Origin: DASVSE01 sp036399715 | GTDB lineage: Bacteria; Bacteroidota; Rhodothermia; Rhodothermales; Rubricoccaceae | Direction: 5' to 3' | NCBI GenBank assembly: GCA_036399715.1 | Contig: DASWMO010000144.1 | Coordinates: 1 to 18,568 of the forward strand | Length of the DNA: 18,568 bases | In this document: positions 7,117 to 17,177 of the stretch, piece by piece | Position numbering within the stretch: the first letter of the stretch is position 1 | How the letters are laid out: each line of letters begins with the position of its first letter | The notes under the pieces: model-generated | Database searches by the model: none | Told to the model about the DNA's origin: nothing | The model's input: the letters and a program-made list of their open reading frames with translations, nothing else | Program-made: the position numbers and the translations under genes

Positions 7117-7785
7117 TCAGCGGCCTCCGGTCCGGATCGCGAGGCGGTACGCACCGCCCATGCCCTCCTCGTACGTCGTCGCGACGACACGCCATGTGCC
7201 GCCTTCGCCCGCGCGCTGGACGATTTGCGAGTGCTCGGTGCTGCCGTCGAAGTCGTCGTTGTCGAACTGCTCGCCCGACGGCGAGCGGAGAATGACGTAC
7301 GTGTCGAAGTCCGACGACGTGAGGTCGACCGTGATGGTCTGGCCCGCCGTCGCCTCGACCGTGTAGCCGTCGGCGAACTCGCCCGAGTCCAGCGTCTCGT
7401 CGCCGTCTTCGAGCGTGCCCGAGTGGGTCTGCGCGCCGCCCGCAGAGGCGGCTCCGGCGGGTGCTGAGCCGCCAGGTGCGGGCTTGCCACCCGCCGGGGC
7501 TGCGGCGGCCGGCGCGGCGCTCTCGGCGACGCTCGCCGCGCCGGGCTTGCCGCCCGCGGCCGGGTGCCCCGCCGGCGCGTCGTCTTTGGGCGTCGACGCG
7601 CCGGCGTCTTCTCCGGGATTGTCCGCACTTGCGGCGTCGTCCCTGGCCGGCGTGCGGGCAGCCGGGGCCGCGCGAGTCGCGCCAGGCGGCGGGGCAGTCG
7701 TGACGGTCACGTCGGGATCGTCGTCGCCGCAGGCGGCGAGCGTGACGGCGAGAGCGGTAAGGGCGAGCGCGGAGCGGGCAGACAT
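7117..7785 (-). CDS. PPC-domain lipoprotein, copy 1
   Basis: The 222-residue protein starts with a lipoprotein signal peptide with lipobox LAAC (Cys19) followed by GDDD. The next 110 or so residues are a low-complexity Ala/Pro/Gly linker. The C-terminal 95 residues form a bacterial pre-peptidase C-terminal (PPC) domain: DSGEFADGYTVEATAGQTI, the FDTYVILRSPSGEQFDNDD core, WRVVATTYEEG and a final YRLAIRT. PPC domains are beta-sandwiches usually attached to secreted enzymes; here no enzyme is attached. An upstream ATG at 7821 would place a Pro-rich stretch before the signal peptide, so 7785 is the start. It is divergent from crtI and paralogous to the gene at 10074-10664. Confidence 0.85.
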   Translation of the reverse strand: MSARSALALTALAVTLAACGDDDPDVTVTTAPPPGATRAAPAARTPARDDAASADNPGEDAGASTPKDDAPAGHPAAGGKPGAASVAESAAPAAAAPAGGKPAPGGSAPAGAASAGGAQTHSGTLEDGDETLDSGEFADGYTVEATAGQTITVDLTSSDFDTYVILRSPSGEQFDNDDFDGSTEHSQIVQRAGEGGTWRVVATTYEEGMGGAYRLAIRTGGR

Positions 7786-7947
7786 CGGCGGGTGGGAGGG
7801 TGAGTCGGGAGGGTACACCACGGCGTCCGTCCGGCAAGCGGTGCCTTTGGCAATCGGTCACCCGCCGGGTGTCCGTTCGGGCGCTCCCGCTCGGGCGGGA
7901 CCCTGCACGCGGTCGCGCGTACGCCGTTGACACCCGTCTTCCCCGGA

Positions 7948-9579
7948 ATGACTCGACAGCGCGCCCTCGTCATCGGCTCCGGCATCGGCGGCATCGCCTG
8001 CGCGATGCGCCTCCAGAGCCTCGGCTTCGACACGACCATCCTCGAAAAGCTCGACGCGCCCGGTGGGCGCGCCTACGTCCGGCACGCGCAGGGCTTCACG
8101 TTCGACATGGGCCCGACCGTTCTCACGGTCCCGCACTTTATCGAGGAGCTGTTCTCGCTCGACCGCGACCACGCGCGCCTCGGCGAGCCTGACTTCCCGG
8201 CGCACATTCTCGACGAGACGCAGCGCATCACATCGGGCACGAGCGGCGGGCCGAACACGAGCCGCTACGTCGAGATCGTGCCCATCCTGCCGTTCTACCG
8301 CATCTACTTCGACGACGGGACCTACTTCGACTACGACGCCGACCCGGTCCGCCTGCGCGAGCAGATCGCGCGCCTCGCGCCCGAGGACCTCGATGGCTAC
8401 GAACGCTTCCATGCCGCCGCGCGGGCCATCTTCGACCGCGGCTTCCTGGAGCTCGGCTACACCTACTTCGGCAACGTCCGCTCGATGCTCGGCGTCGCCC
8501 CAGACCTTGTACGCCTCGACGCCCTCCGGCCGCTGTTCTCGTTCGTGAAGCGCTACTTCAAGAGCGACAAGATGCGGCAGGTGTTCTCGTTCGAGCCGCT
8601 CCTCGTCGGCGGCAACCCGCAGAAGGTGCCGGCGATCTACGCGATGATCCACTTTGTCGAGCGGACGTGGGGCATCCACTTCGCGATGGGCGGCACGGGC
8701 GCACTCGTGGCCGCGATGGTGCGCAAGTTCGAGGAGATGGGTGGGAGCCTGCGCGTCGAGGCCGAGGTCGAGCGGATCAATGTCGTCAAGCAGGGCCGGA
8801 AGCGCGTCGCGACGGGCGTGACGCTCGCGGGAGGCGAGACGCTCCGGGCGGACCTCGTCGTGTCCAACAGCGACTACGCGCACACGTACCTCACCCTCGT
8901 CGACCGCGAGCACCGGCGCATCAACCGCGACGCGCTCGTGAAGGCGCGCAAGCAGTCGATGTCGCTCTTCGTGATCTACTTCGGCTTCACCAGAAGCGAC
9001 GCGGACCCGGGCCTGCAGCACCACAACATCATCCTCGGCCCGCGCTACGAGGAGCTGCTCACGGACATTTTCGACCGCAAGATTCTCGCTGAGGACTTCT
9101 CCCAGTACCTCCACATCCCCACGCTGACGGACCCGAGCCTCGCGCCGCTCGGCCACCACGCCGCGTACACGCTCGTGCCGGTTCCGAACAACCTCTCTGG
9201 GCTCGACTGGGACGACGTCGGGCCGCGCTTCGCGGACACGATCCTGACGTTCCTAGACGAGCGCGGCTACCTGCCGGGCCTCCGCGAGCGCCTCGTCTAC
9301 CAGAGCTTCGTCACGCCGGACTACTTCGAGGGCACGCTCAACTCGTACGTCGGCAACGGCTTCGGCGTTGAGCCGGTGCTGACGCAGTCGGCGTTTTTCC
9401 GGCCGCACAACCGCTCCGAGGACGTCTCGAACCTGTACCTCGTCGGGCAGGGCACGCAGCCGGGCGGCGGGACACCGAGCGTGATGATGTCGGCCAAGAT
9501 GACCGCCCGTGAGGTCGCGCGCGACTTCGGCGTCCCGGCGGAGATCGTCAACGGCGTCCCCGAAGCCGCCGAGGCGTAA
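7948..9579 (+). CDS. crtI: CrtI-type phytoene/carotenoid desaturase
   Basis: The 543-residue FAD enzyme would desaturate phytoene or a related carotene at the membrane. The N-terminal dinucleotide fold reads VIGSGIGGIACAMRL (8-22), then LEKLDAPGGRA (32-42) and FDMGPTVLTVPHFIEELF. PFYRIYFDDG (115-124) is the usual substrate-side block. The C-terminus has the CrtI signature NLYLVGQGTQPGGGTPSVMM. Between ELFSL and YVEIVPILPFYR there are about 35 extra residues (72-106) compared with common CrtI proteins. A TTG at 7927 would add seven residues; the ATG at 7948 leaves the normal short lead before the FAD motif. Phytoene synthase is not in the window, so the exact substrate cannot be inferred from context. 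A GC-rich inverted repeat follows the stop. Confidence 0.88.
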   Translation: MTRQRALVIGSGIGGIACAMRLQSLGFDTTILEKLDAPGGRAYVRHAQGFTFDMGPTVLTVPHFIEELFSLDRDHARLGEPDFPAHILDETQRITSGTSGGPNTSRYVEIVPILPFYRIYFDDGTYFDYDADPVRLREQIARLAPEDLDGYERFHAAARAIFDRGFLELGYTYFGNVRSMLGVAPDLVRLDALRPLFSFVKRYFKSDKMRQVFSFEPLLVGGNPQKVPAIYAMIHFVERTWGIHFAMGGTGALVAAMVRKFEEMGGSLRVEAEVERINVVKQGRKRVATGVTLAGGETLRADLVVSNSDYAHTYLTLVDREHRRINRDALVKARKQSMSLFVIYFGFTRSDADPGLQHHNIILGPRYEELLTDIFDRKILAEDFSQYLHIPTLTDPSLAPLGHHAAYTLVPVPNNLSGLDWDDVGPRFADTILTFLDERGYLPGLRERLVYQSFVTPDYFEGTLNSYVGNGFGVEPVLTQSAFFRPHNRSEDVSNLYLVGQGTQPGGGTPSVMMSAKMTAREVARDFGVPAEIVNGVPEAAEA

Positions 9580-9585
9580 CGCAGC

Positions 9586-9618
9586 GCACCCGCCGGCCCG
9601 AGGTGGACCGGCGGGCGC
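9586..9618. terminator. Inverted repeat between convergent crtI and SnoaL-like genes
   Basis: CCCGCCGG at 9589-9596 is mirrored by CCGGCGGG at 9608-9615, extended outward by two more pairs after one mismatch. It lies in the 62-bp gap between two convergent stops. There is no T-run, so it is a probable but weakly supported bidirectional terminator. Confidence 0.4.
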
Positions 9619-9641
9619 TGCCGCACGTCGGGCCGGAGCGG

Positions 9642-9998
9642 TCAGATCCGGTAGAACCGCTCCTCGGCGACCTTGCCGTCGCGCCACGTCTGGACGGCAA
9701 CCTGATCGTAGGTCTGGCTGCCGTAGGCCGAGTGCGTAAAGTCGAAGTGCCACTCGATGAACGCCTTGCCCGTCGCCTCGTCCACGGCGACGGCCTTGAC
9801 CTCGGCACCGCGGAACTCAGTAAGGCCGTTCACGAACGCCTCCTCGTACTGGCGGTTGACATCCTTTCCGACACGCGGCTCCTGCCCGGCGTCGGTCATG
9901 ACGAGGTCGTCGGCGTAGAGGTCTTCGAAGGCGCCGAGGATGTCACCGCTGAGGATGCGGGCATTGAGGGCGTCGACGGATTCGCGGATGCTGGGCAT
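9642..9998 (-). CDS. SnoaL-like / NTF2-fold protein
   Basis: The 118-residue protein fits the SnoaL-like polyketide-cyclase fold of the NTF2 superfamily. It has an N-terminal helix pair (SIRESVDALNARILSGDILGA), the YADDLVMTD strand, a middle helix GKDVNRQYEEAFVNGL, and late strands AFIEWHFDFTH and QVAVQTWRDGKVAEERFY. These small cone-shaped domains bind or isomerise small hydrophobic ligands, and many members have no known reaction; no catalytic set can be assigned here. It has no signal peptide. It lies downstream of an AT-rich palindrome at 10024-10043, which makes it a candidate for specific regulation. The next gene upstream on the same strand ends 75 bp away. Confidence 0.8.
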   Translation of the reverse strand: MPSIRESVDALNARILSGDILGAFEDLYADDLVMTDAGQEPRVGKDVNRQYEEAFVNGLTEFRGAEVKAVAVDEATGKAFIEWHFDFTHSAYGSQTYDQVAVQTWRDGKVAEERFYRI

Positions 9999-10023
9999 CG
10001 GGGTGGGGGAAGGTGTCCGCCCG

Positions 10024-10043
10024 ATATTTGTTGCAACAGGTAT
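10024..10043. promoter_or_regulatory. Operator-like palindrome upstream of the SnoaL-like gene
   Basis: The core TGTTGCAACA (10029-10038) is a perfect 10-bp palindrome. With the flanks it reads ATA-nn-TGTTGCAACA-nn-TAT, matching on 16 of 20 positions. The unmatched pairs are pyrimidine on the left and purine on the right. It sits 25 bp before the start codon at 9998, in an AT-rich island inside very GC-rich DNA. This is the layout of a dimeric repressor operator or an activator site; the regulator is unknown. Confidence 0.55.
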
Positions 10044-10073
10044 TGTTCCGCCTGTCGCTGAGTGGCCGCGGGG

Positions 10074-10664
10074 CTACTTGCCGCCCGCCGGTGCCGCGCC
10101 CGTCCCGCCGCTGCCCTCCGTGCGGATCGTGATGTCATACGTCCCGCTCTGGCCGGGCTCGTACGAGGTCGCCATGACGCGCCATGCGCCGCTCTCGGAG
10201 GCGACCTGCTCGAGGTGCGAGCGCGTCCGGTCGCCCTCGTAGTCGTCGTTGTCGACCTGCTCGCCCGAGGGCGCCCGGAGGATGAGGTACGGGTCGAGGC
10301 TGCTCGTCGACATCAGGTCGACGACGACCGTCTGCCCAGCCTGCACATCGATCGTGTACGCGTCCACGAATTCGCCCGTTTCGAGCGTCGCGTCGCCGGT
10401 TTCGAGCGAGCCCGAGTGCTGGCGCAGGCCGCCAGCACTGACGGCTTGGGCGGGGCCGGTCTCGGCCGAGGTCCCGCCGTCCTTGTCTGAGCCGGCGGAT
10501 GCGCCTGCCGCCGGCGCATCGCCCGGCTTCGGGGCGGCAGCCGGAGCTGCAGCGGCCGGCCGGCTCGCGGCTGGCTGGACGGTGACCGGGGCGTCGTCTC
10601 CGCAGAGCGCGCCTGTGGTGGTGAGGCCGACGACGAGCGCGGCAGCGAGAAGGCGAGGGTTCAT
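10074..10664 (-). CDS. PPC-domain exported protein, copy 2 (probable lipoprotein)
   Basis: The 196-residue protein is a paralogue of the gene at 7117-7785: same order of signal peptide, Ala/Pro/Gly-rich linker and C-terminal PPC domain, and the same direction. The PPC blocks are LETGEFVDAYTIDVQAGQTV, LDPYLILRAPSGEQVDNDD, WRVMATSYEPGQSGTYDITI. Corresponding DNA around 7245-7300 and 10235-10290 is also clearly alike, so the pair is a duplication. The signal peptide ends TTGALCGDD: the Cys21 and following GDD copy the first gene, but -1 is Leu where a lipobox needs Gly, Ala or Ser, so lipidation is doubtful. A short tail (GGTGAAPAGGK) follows the domain. The upstream acyl-CoA dehydrogenase gene is 152 bp away on the same strand. 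Confidence 0.83.
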   Translation of the reverse strand: MNPRLLAAALVVGLTTTGALCGDDAPVTVQPAASRPAAAAPAAAPKPGDAPAAGASAGSDKDGGTSAETGPAQAVSAGGLRQHSGSLETGDATLETGEFVDAYTIDVQAGQTVVVDLMSTSSLDPYLILRAPSGEQVDNDDYEGDRTRSHLEQVASESGAWRVMATSYEPGQSGTYDITIRTEGSGGTGAAPAGGK

Positions 10665-10816
10665 GGCCAGACGGTGAGGGTGAGGGCAGGCCGGGTCGGC
10701 CCGTCTCCCCTCTAGCGCATCCCGCGGCCCGTCTGGTCAGCCGACCGGCGAGATTCTTCGGGCGCATCTGGCCACGAGCACTCAACGCGACGTCTGCGCC
10801 GCGCGCCCCGAGGCGA

Positions 10817-12151
10817 TCAGCCGCCGAAGGCGTTGATGCCGGTCGCCTCCTGCCCGAGCACGAGCGTGTGCACCTCGTCCGTGCCCTCATAAGTCACGAC
10901 CGACTCGAGGTTGGCCATGTGGCGCATGACGGGGAAGACGCCGAGGACGCCGTTCCCGCCGAGGAGTTGCCGGCTCGTCCGGGCGACCGACAGCGCCGTG
11001 CGGACGTTGTCGCGCTTGGCGAGCGAGACGTGCGCCGGGCGCATCGTGCCCTCGTCCTTCATCCGCCCGAGGCGCCACGCGACGAGCTGAGCCCGCGTGA
11101 TGTCGGCGAGCATGTCGGCGATCTTGGACTGGACGAGCTGGAAACCGGCGATGGGGCGGCCGAACTGCTCGCGGCTCGTCGTGTGCTGGATCGCGGCGTC
11201 GTAGCAAGACATCGCCGCGCCGAGGACGCCCCACGCGATGCCGTAGCGCGCCTGCGTGAGGCACGAGAGCGGCCCCTTGAGACCCTTCACGTTCGGCAGC
11301 ATGGCGTCGAGCGGGACGCGCACGTCGTCGAGGACGATCTCGGACGTGACGGCGGCGCGCAGGCTCCACTTGTCGCCGATGCGCGGCGCCGAGAAGCCCG
11401 GCCGGTCCGTCTCGACGAGGAAGCCGCGCACGTCGCCCGCGTCGTCCTTCGCCCACACGACGGCCACGTCGGCGATGGAGGCATTCGTGGACCAGCGCTT
11501 GTGGCCTGTGATGACATACCCGTCGCCGTCGCGGCGGGCCCGTGTCGTCATCGAGCCCGGGTCCGACCCAACATTGGGCTCGGTCAGCGCGAAGCAGCCG
11601 ATGGCGTCGGCCGTGGCGAGGCGCGGGAGCCAGCGGCGCTTCTGCTCCTCGGAGCCGTACTGGAAGATGGGGTACATCACGAGCGAGCCCATGACGGAGC
11701 AGAACGAGCGGATGCCCGAGTCCGCCCGCTCGACCTCCTGCATCGCGAGTCCGTAGGCGACCGAGGACAGCCCGCGCCCGCCGTACTCGACCGGGATCGT
11801 CGGGCCGACGGCGCCCGCACGGGCGAGTGCTTTCGCTGCCTCGACCGGGAAGACCAGCGCCTGCGCGTGCTGCTCGATCGTCGGGAGCACGTGTGCGTCG
11901 ACGGCTGCGCGGATCTCGTCCCGGAACGCCTTCTCGTCGTCCGTGAGCAGGTCGTCGATGCGGTAGAAGTCCGGCGCGACGAATGCGAGCGGGTCGTAGA
12001 AGCCGTTGGTGACGCCGTGCGGGACCGTCCCGAGGGGCAGGTAGTCAGCCGGGTCGCCGGACTGGGCGGTCGGGTCGAACGGGGCAGGGTCGAAGCGGTG
12101 CGCGGGCGCGCCGTCGCCGGAAGCGGTCGGGTCGAGCGTCGGGGAGTCCAT
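10817..12151 (-). CDS. gcdH: Acyl-CoA dehydrogenase, glutaryl-CoA dehydrogenase type
   Basis: The 444-residue flavoprotein resembles glutaryl-CoA dehydrogenase, which oxidises and decarboxylates glutaryl-CoA to crotonyl-CoA in lysine and tryptophan breakdown. Diagnostic blocks are ERADSGIRSFCSV (141-153), GCFALTEPNVGSDPGSM (185-201), VVWAKDDAGDVRGFLVE, APRIGDKWSLRAA, ARYGIAWGVLGA, QLLGGNGV and YEGTDEVHTLVLG. Glu422 in YEGT is the catalytic base position. Arg148, in the GxRS block, matches the arginine that holds the substrate's free carboxylate in the human enzyme (Arg94, mature numbering), which supports glutaryl over simple acyl substrates. The first 50 residues are a Pro/Asp-rich extension not seen in the mature human protein; there is no nearer in-frame start. 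No lysine-degradation genes are adjacent. Confidence 0.82.
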   Translation of the reverse strand: MDSPTLDPTASGDGAPAHRFDPAPFDPTAQSGDPADYLPLGTVPHGVTNGFYDPLAFVAPDFYRIDDLLTDDEKAFRDEIRAAVDAHVLPTIEQHAQALVFPVEAAKALARAGAVGPTIPVEYGGRGLSSVAYGLAMQEVERADSGIRSFCSVMGSLVMYPIFQYGSEEQKRRWLPRLATADAIGCFALTEPNVGSDPGSMTTRARRDGDGYVITGHKRWSTNASIADVAVVWAKDDAGDVRGFLVETDRPGFSAPRIGDKWSLRAAVTSEIVLDDVRVPLDAMLPNVKGLKGPLSCLTQARYGIAWGVLGAAMSCYDAAIQHTTSREQFGRPIAGFQLVQSKIADMLADITRAQLVAWRLGRMKDEGTMRPAHVSLAKRDNVRTALSVARTSRQLLGGNGVLGVFPVMRHMANLESVVTYEGTDEVHTLVLGQEATGINAFGG

Positions 12152-12161
12152 CGGGGGCGCG

Positions 12162-12171
12162 GTATGTTCGG
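12162..12171 (+). promoter_or_regulatory. Candidate -7 box GTATGTTCGG in the divergent region
   Basis: This 10-mer is identical to the one at 4198-4207 and lies in the 89-bp region between the divergent acyl-CoA dehydrogenase and barrel-protein genes, 69 bp before the latter's start. It resembles the Bacteroidota -7 box with one mismatch. No -33 element is obvious. Confidence 0.3.
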
Positions 12172-12240
12172 AGTGACCGTCCGGCCAGCGTGAGCGGCCG
12201 GGATAAAGCTACGGTCTCTCGCCACCCGCCCCGCTGCGCC

Positions 12241-12747
12241 ATGTTCCGCCGACTCGCCCTCTTCGCCGCCCTGCTTTCCGTCGCCGGTATTCAGTCGGCA
12301 CGCGCCCAGGCTGCGCCGCCGCGCTTCGGCGTCGGGTTCGACGTGCTGGGCGCACTTCCGGATCAGAACCTGGTCCCCGAGGGCATCGCGGTCGGCCTGC
12401 GCGGGCGCGTGGCGCTGCCCGTCAACGCCGACCTGTCTGTGGCTGTGGATCTCGGCCTGCTCGCCAACGTCATCGGGGGCACGGCGGACGCGCGGTACAC
12501 GCTCAACCCGCAGACCTCGGTGATCGTGACGCTGCCCGGGCGCGGCAACCTGCGCTACCTCCTGGGCGGCTTCGGCGGCTTCATCCCGCTCGAAGGCGGC
12601 GGTGGTGGGCCGACGCTGCACGCGGGCGTCGGGACGGCGATTCCGCTGCGCGACACGTCGCTTTACGCCGAGTTCGACCCGAGCCTCGTACTGGGCCAGG
12701 ACGAGACGACGCTCGCGGTCGCGGCACGTGTCGGCGTCATCTTCTAA
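12241..12747 (+). CDS. Small exported outer-membrane beta-barrel-like protein
   Basis: The 168-residue protein has a clear Sec signal peptide (MFRRLALFAALLSVAG) with an SPase I site after ARA (residue 22), giving a mature N-terminus of Gln-Ala-Ala. The rest alternates polar and hydrophobic residues in strands separated by Gly-rich turns (FGVGFDVLGAL, AVGLRGRVALPV, LSVAVDLGLLAN, YLLGGFGGFI, LYAEFDPSLVLG). The chain ends AARVGVIF, and a terminal Phe is the usual outer-membrane barrel signal. About eight strands would fit the size, so a small OmpX/OmpA-barrel-like protein is likely; no ligand or role can be assigned. An in-frame upstream ATG at 12190 would put 17 residues before the signal peptide and is rejected. 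Confidence 0.78.
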   Translation: MFRRLALFAALLSVAGIQSARAQAAPPRFGVGFDVLGALPDQNLVPEGIAVGLRGRVALPVNADLSVAVDLGLLANVIGGTADARYTLNPQTSVIVTLPGRGNLRYLLGGFGGFIPLEGGGGGPTLHAGVGTAIPLRDTSLYAEFDPSLVLGQDETTLAVAARVGVIF

Positions 12748-12846
12748 GTCTGGGAGTCGCCGTTTCCCCCGGCTCTTCAACGCCGGCGCGGCTCCCCGTA
12801 CGCGGGCGGCGGTTAACGTCCCAGACCTTCCCTCCTGCCCTCCCCA

Positions 12847-14307
12847 ATGGCAAACGCCCCCTACGACGTCGTCGTCATCGGCTCCGGCCCCGGCGGCTAC
12901 GAAGCCGCCATCCGCGCGCACCAGCTCGGCCTGCGCGTCGCCGTGGTCGAGAAGAACAAGCTCGGCGGCGTCTGCCTCAACATCGGCTGCATCCCGACGA
13001 AGGCGCTGCTCAAGTCCGCCGAGGTTGCGGGCCAGATGCGCCACCTCGCCGACTACGGGCTGTCGTTTGGTACGAGCGGCGACGGCGCCCAGCCCGAGGT
13101 CCAGGTCGACTTCGCGGCCGTCGTGAAGCGCTCGCGCGGCGTGGCGGACAAGATGAACAAGGGCGTCGGCTTCCTGATGAAGAAGAACAAGGTGGACGTC
13201 TACATGGGCGCGGCGACGCTGCTCGGTGGCGGCCGGATCGGCATCGCGCCCTCGGTCACGATGGACGGCGAGACCGTCGGCGAGGCGACGGAAATCCAGG
13301 CCACGAACATCGTCGTCGCGACGGGAGCCCGCGCCCGCGCCATCCCGACGCTGCCCGTCGACGACGTCAAGATCGTGGACTACAAGCAGGCGATGCTCCA
13401 GACGACGGCCCCCGAGTCGCTGCTGATCGTCGGTGCGGGCGCCATCGGCGTCGAGTTCGGCTACGTGTACCACCACATGGGCACGAAGGTCACGATCGTG
13501 GAGCTGCAGGACCGCCTCGTGCCGGTCGAGGACGCCGACGTCTCGAAGGAGCTCGAGCGGGCGTACAAGAAGATGGGCGTGACCGTGATGACGGGCGCGC
13601 AGGTGACGAAGGTCGACACGTCCGGCGAGGGCTGCACGGTGACGATCACCACGTCGAAGGGCGAGCAGACGGTTCAGGTCGACCAGGTCCTCTCGGCCGT
13701 CGGCGTCGTGGGGAACGTCGAGGGCTTTGGGCTCGACGAGATCGGCGTCGCGCACGAGCGTGGCGCGATCACGGTCGACGCCGAGTACAAGACCAACGTC
13801 CCGGGCGTGTACGCCATCGGCGACGTCGTCGGCGGGCCGTGGCTCGCGCACGTCGCCTCGCACGAGGGCATCGTGTGTATCGAGGGCATCGCTCACGCGA
13901 TGGGCAAGCTGGACAAGAAGCCGCACCCGGTGGACTACCTCAACGTGCCCGGCTGCACGTACTGCATCCCGCAGATCGCCTCGGTCGGCTACACCGAGGC
14001 CACGGCCAGGGAGGCGGGCTTCGAGGTCAAGGTGGGCAAATTCCCGTTCGCGGCCTCGGGCAAGGCGGCCGCCATCGGCGACCAGTCGGGCTTCGTGAAG
14101 GTCGTCGTGGACGCGCAGTACGGCGAGATCCTCGGCACGCATATCATCGGCCACGACGCGACCGAGATGATCGCCGAGATCGTCACGGCCCGCGCGCTGG
14201 AGTCGACGGCGCACGACGTGATGGACGCCATGCACCCGCACCCGACGCTCTCGGAGGCCGTCATGGAGGCCTTCCGCGACGCCTACGGGCAGGCGATCAA
14301 CGCGTAG
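12847..14307 (+). CDS. lpdA: Dihydrolipoyl dehydrogenase (E3)
   Basis: The 486-residue flavoprotein reoxidises dihydrolipoyl groups of the 2-oxoacid dehydrogenase and glycine cleavage complexes with NAD+. Visible are the FAD fold VVVIGSGPGGYEAAI (8-22), the redox disulfide GGVCLNIGCIPTKALL (Cys43, Cys48), the NAD fold IVGAGAIGVEFG, the FAD-binding YAIGDVVGGPWLAH and the C-terminal dimer/catalytic block HPHPTLSEAV (His465, Glu470). Its length is close to the usual 460-480, with a small expansion at FGTSGDGAQPE (about 76-86). The frame begins at the only sensible ATG, six residues before the FAD motif. No E1 or E2 gene is adjacent, so it is probably a stand-alone, shared E3. A strong hairpin follows 39 bp after the stop. 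Confidence 0.95.
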   Translation: MANAPYDVVVIGSGPGGYEAAIRAHQLGLRVAVVEKNKLGGVCLNIGCIPTKALLKSAEVAGQMRHLADYGLSFGTSGDGAQPEVQVDFAAVVKRSRGVADKMNKGVGFLMKKNKVDVYMGAATLLGGGRIGIAPSVTMDGETVGEATEIQATNIVVATGARARAIPTLPVDDVKIVDYKQAMLQTTAPESLLIVGAGAIGVEFGYVYHHMGTKVTIVELQDRLVPVEDADVSKELERAYKKMGVTVMTGAQVTKVDTSGEGCTVTITTSKGEQTVQVDQVLSAVGVVGNVEGFGLDEIGVAHERGAITVDAEYKTNVPGVYAIGDVVGGPWLAHVASHEGIVCIEGIAHAMGKLDKKPHPVDYLNVPGCTYCIPQIASVGYTEATAREAGFEVKVGKFPFAASGKAAAIGDQSGFVKVVVDAQYGEILGTHIIGHDATEMIAEIVTARALESTAHDVMDAMHPHPTLSEAVMEAFRDAYGQAINA

Positions 14308-14346
14308 CACCGCGCTGCGCCTCTGCCTCGCCCGGCACCTCGCGTT

Positions 14347-14378
14347 CGGGGGCACCGCGGTCCGCCACGGTGCCCCCG
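14347..14378 (+). terminator. Hairpin terminator after lpdA
   Basis: Arms 14347-14357 and 14368-14378 pair perfectly over 11 bp (CGGGGGCACCG), with two more inner pairs after a mismatch, and CGCGTTT follows. It starts 39 bp after the lpdA stop and isolates lpdA from lon. Confidence 0.65.
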
Positions 14379-14601
14379 CGCGTTTCGAGCCGCGGCGTTT
14401 GGACCTGCCGCCGGCCCTGTCGCGCGACGCCCTGGCCTGCTCTCTTCCCCGGTGAGAGAGTAGCGTGGGCTCGCAGGTGACGCTCGCGCGGCTGTGGACC
14501 GAGGTCGAGGCGGAACATTTGGGGGCCGTCGACCCGTCCGGGGGTCCTGCTCCACCTGCTCTCGTTTTGCAGTGATCCCCGATTTCAATAACGGAAACCA
14601 G
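14379..14601 (+). promoter_or_regulatory. Leader and probable promoter region of lon
   Basis: This stretch of about 220 bp between the lpdA hairpin and the lon start holds no gene I can support, although the lon frame is open back to 14494. Base composition drops near the end (CGTTTTGCAGTGATCCCCGATTTCAATAACGGAAACCAG). That fits an unstructured, A-rich Bacteroidota leader just before the ATG at 14602. TCGTTTTG at 14562-14569 is one base from the TAnnTTTG box, but I see no matching -33. No CIRCE inverted repeat is present. Confidence 0.35.
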
Positions 14602-17154
<2,553 letters not shown>

Positions 17155-17177
17155 CGTCCGATCCAGGCCGAAAATTT

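Noticed and set aside
7927..7932. TTGACA, a perfect sigma-70 -35 hexamer before crtI
   Set aside because: It is only 15 bp upstream of the crtI start, leaves no room for a -10 box, and this lineage does not use the E. coli-type -35 consensus.
12176..12202. A short CCGGCC/GGCCGG hairpin in the divergent region before the barrel protein
   Set aside because: A six-bp GC arm is common by chance here; its position between divergent genes does not fit a terminator.
14574..14582. CCCCGATTT before lon, resembling a sigma-32 heat-shock -10 box
   Set aside because: No matching CTTGAA-type -35 is present at the right distance, and Bacteroidota-type bacteria generally lack sigma-32.
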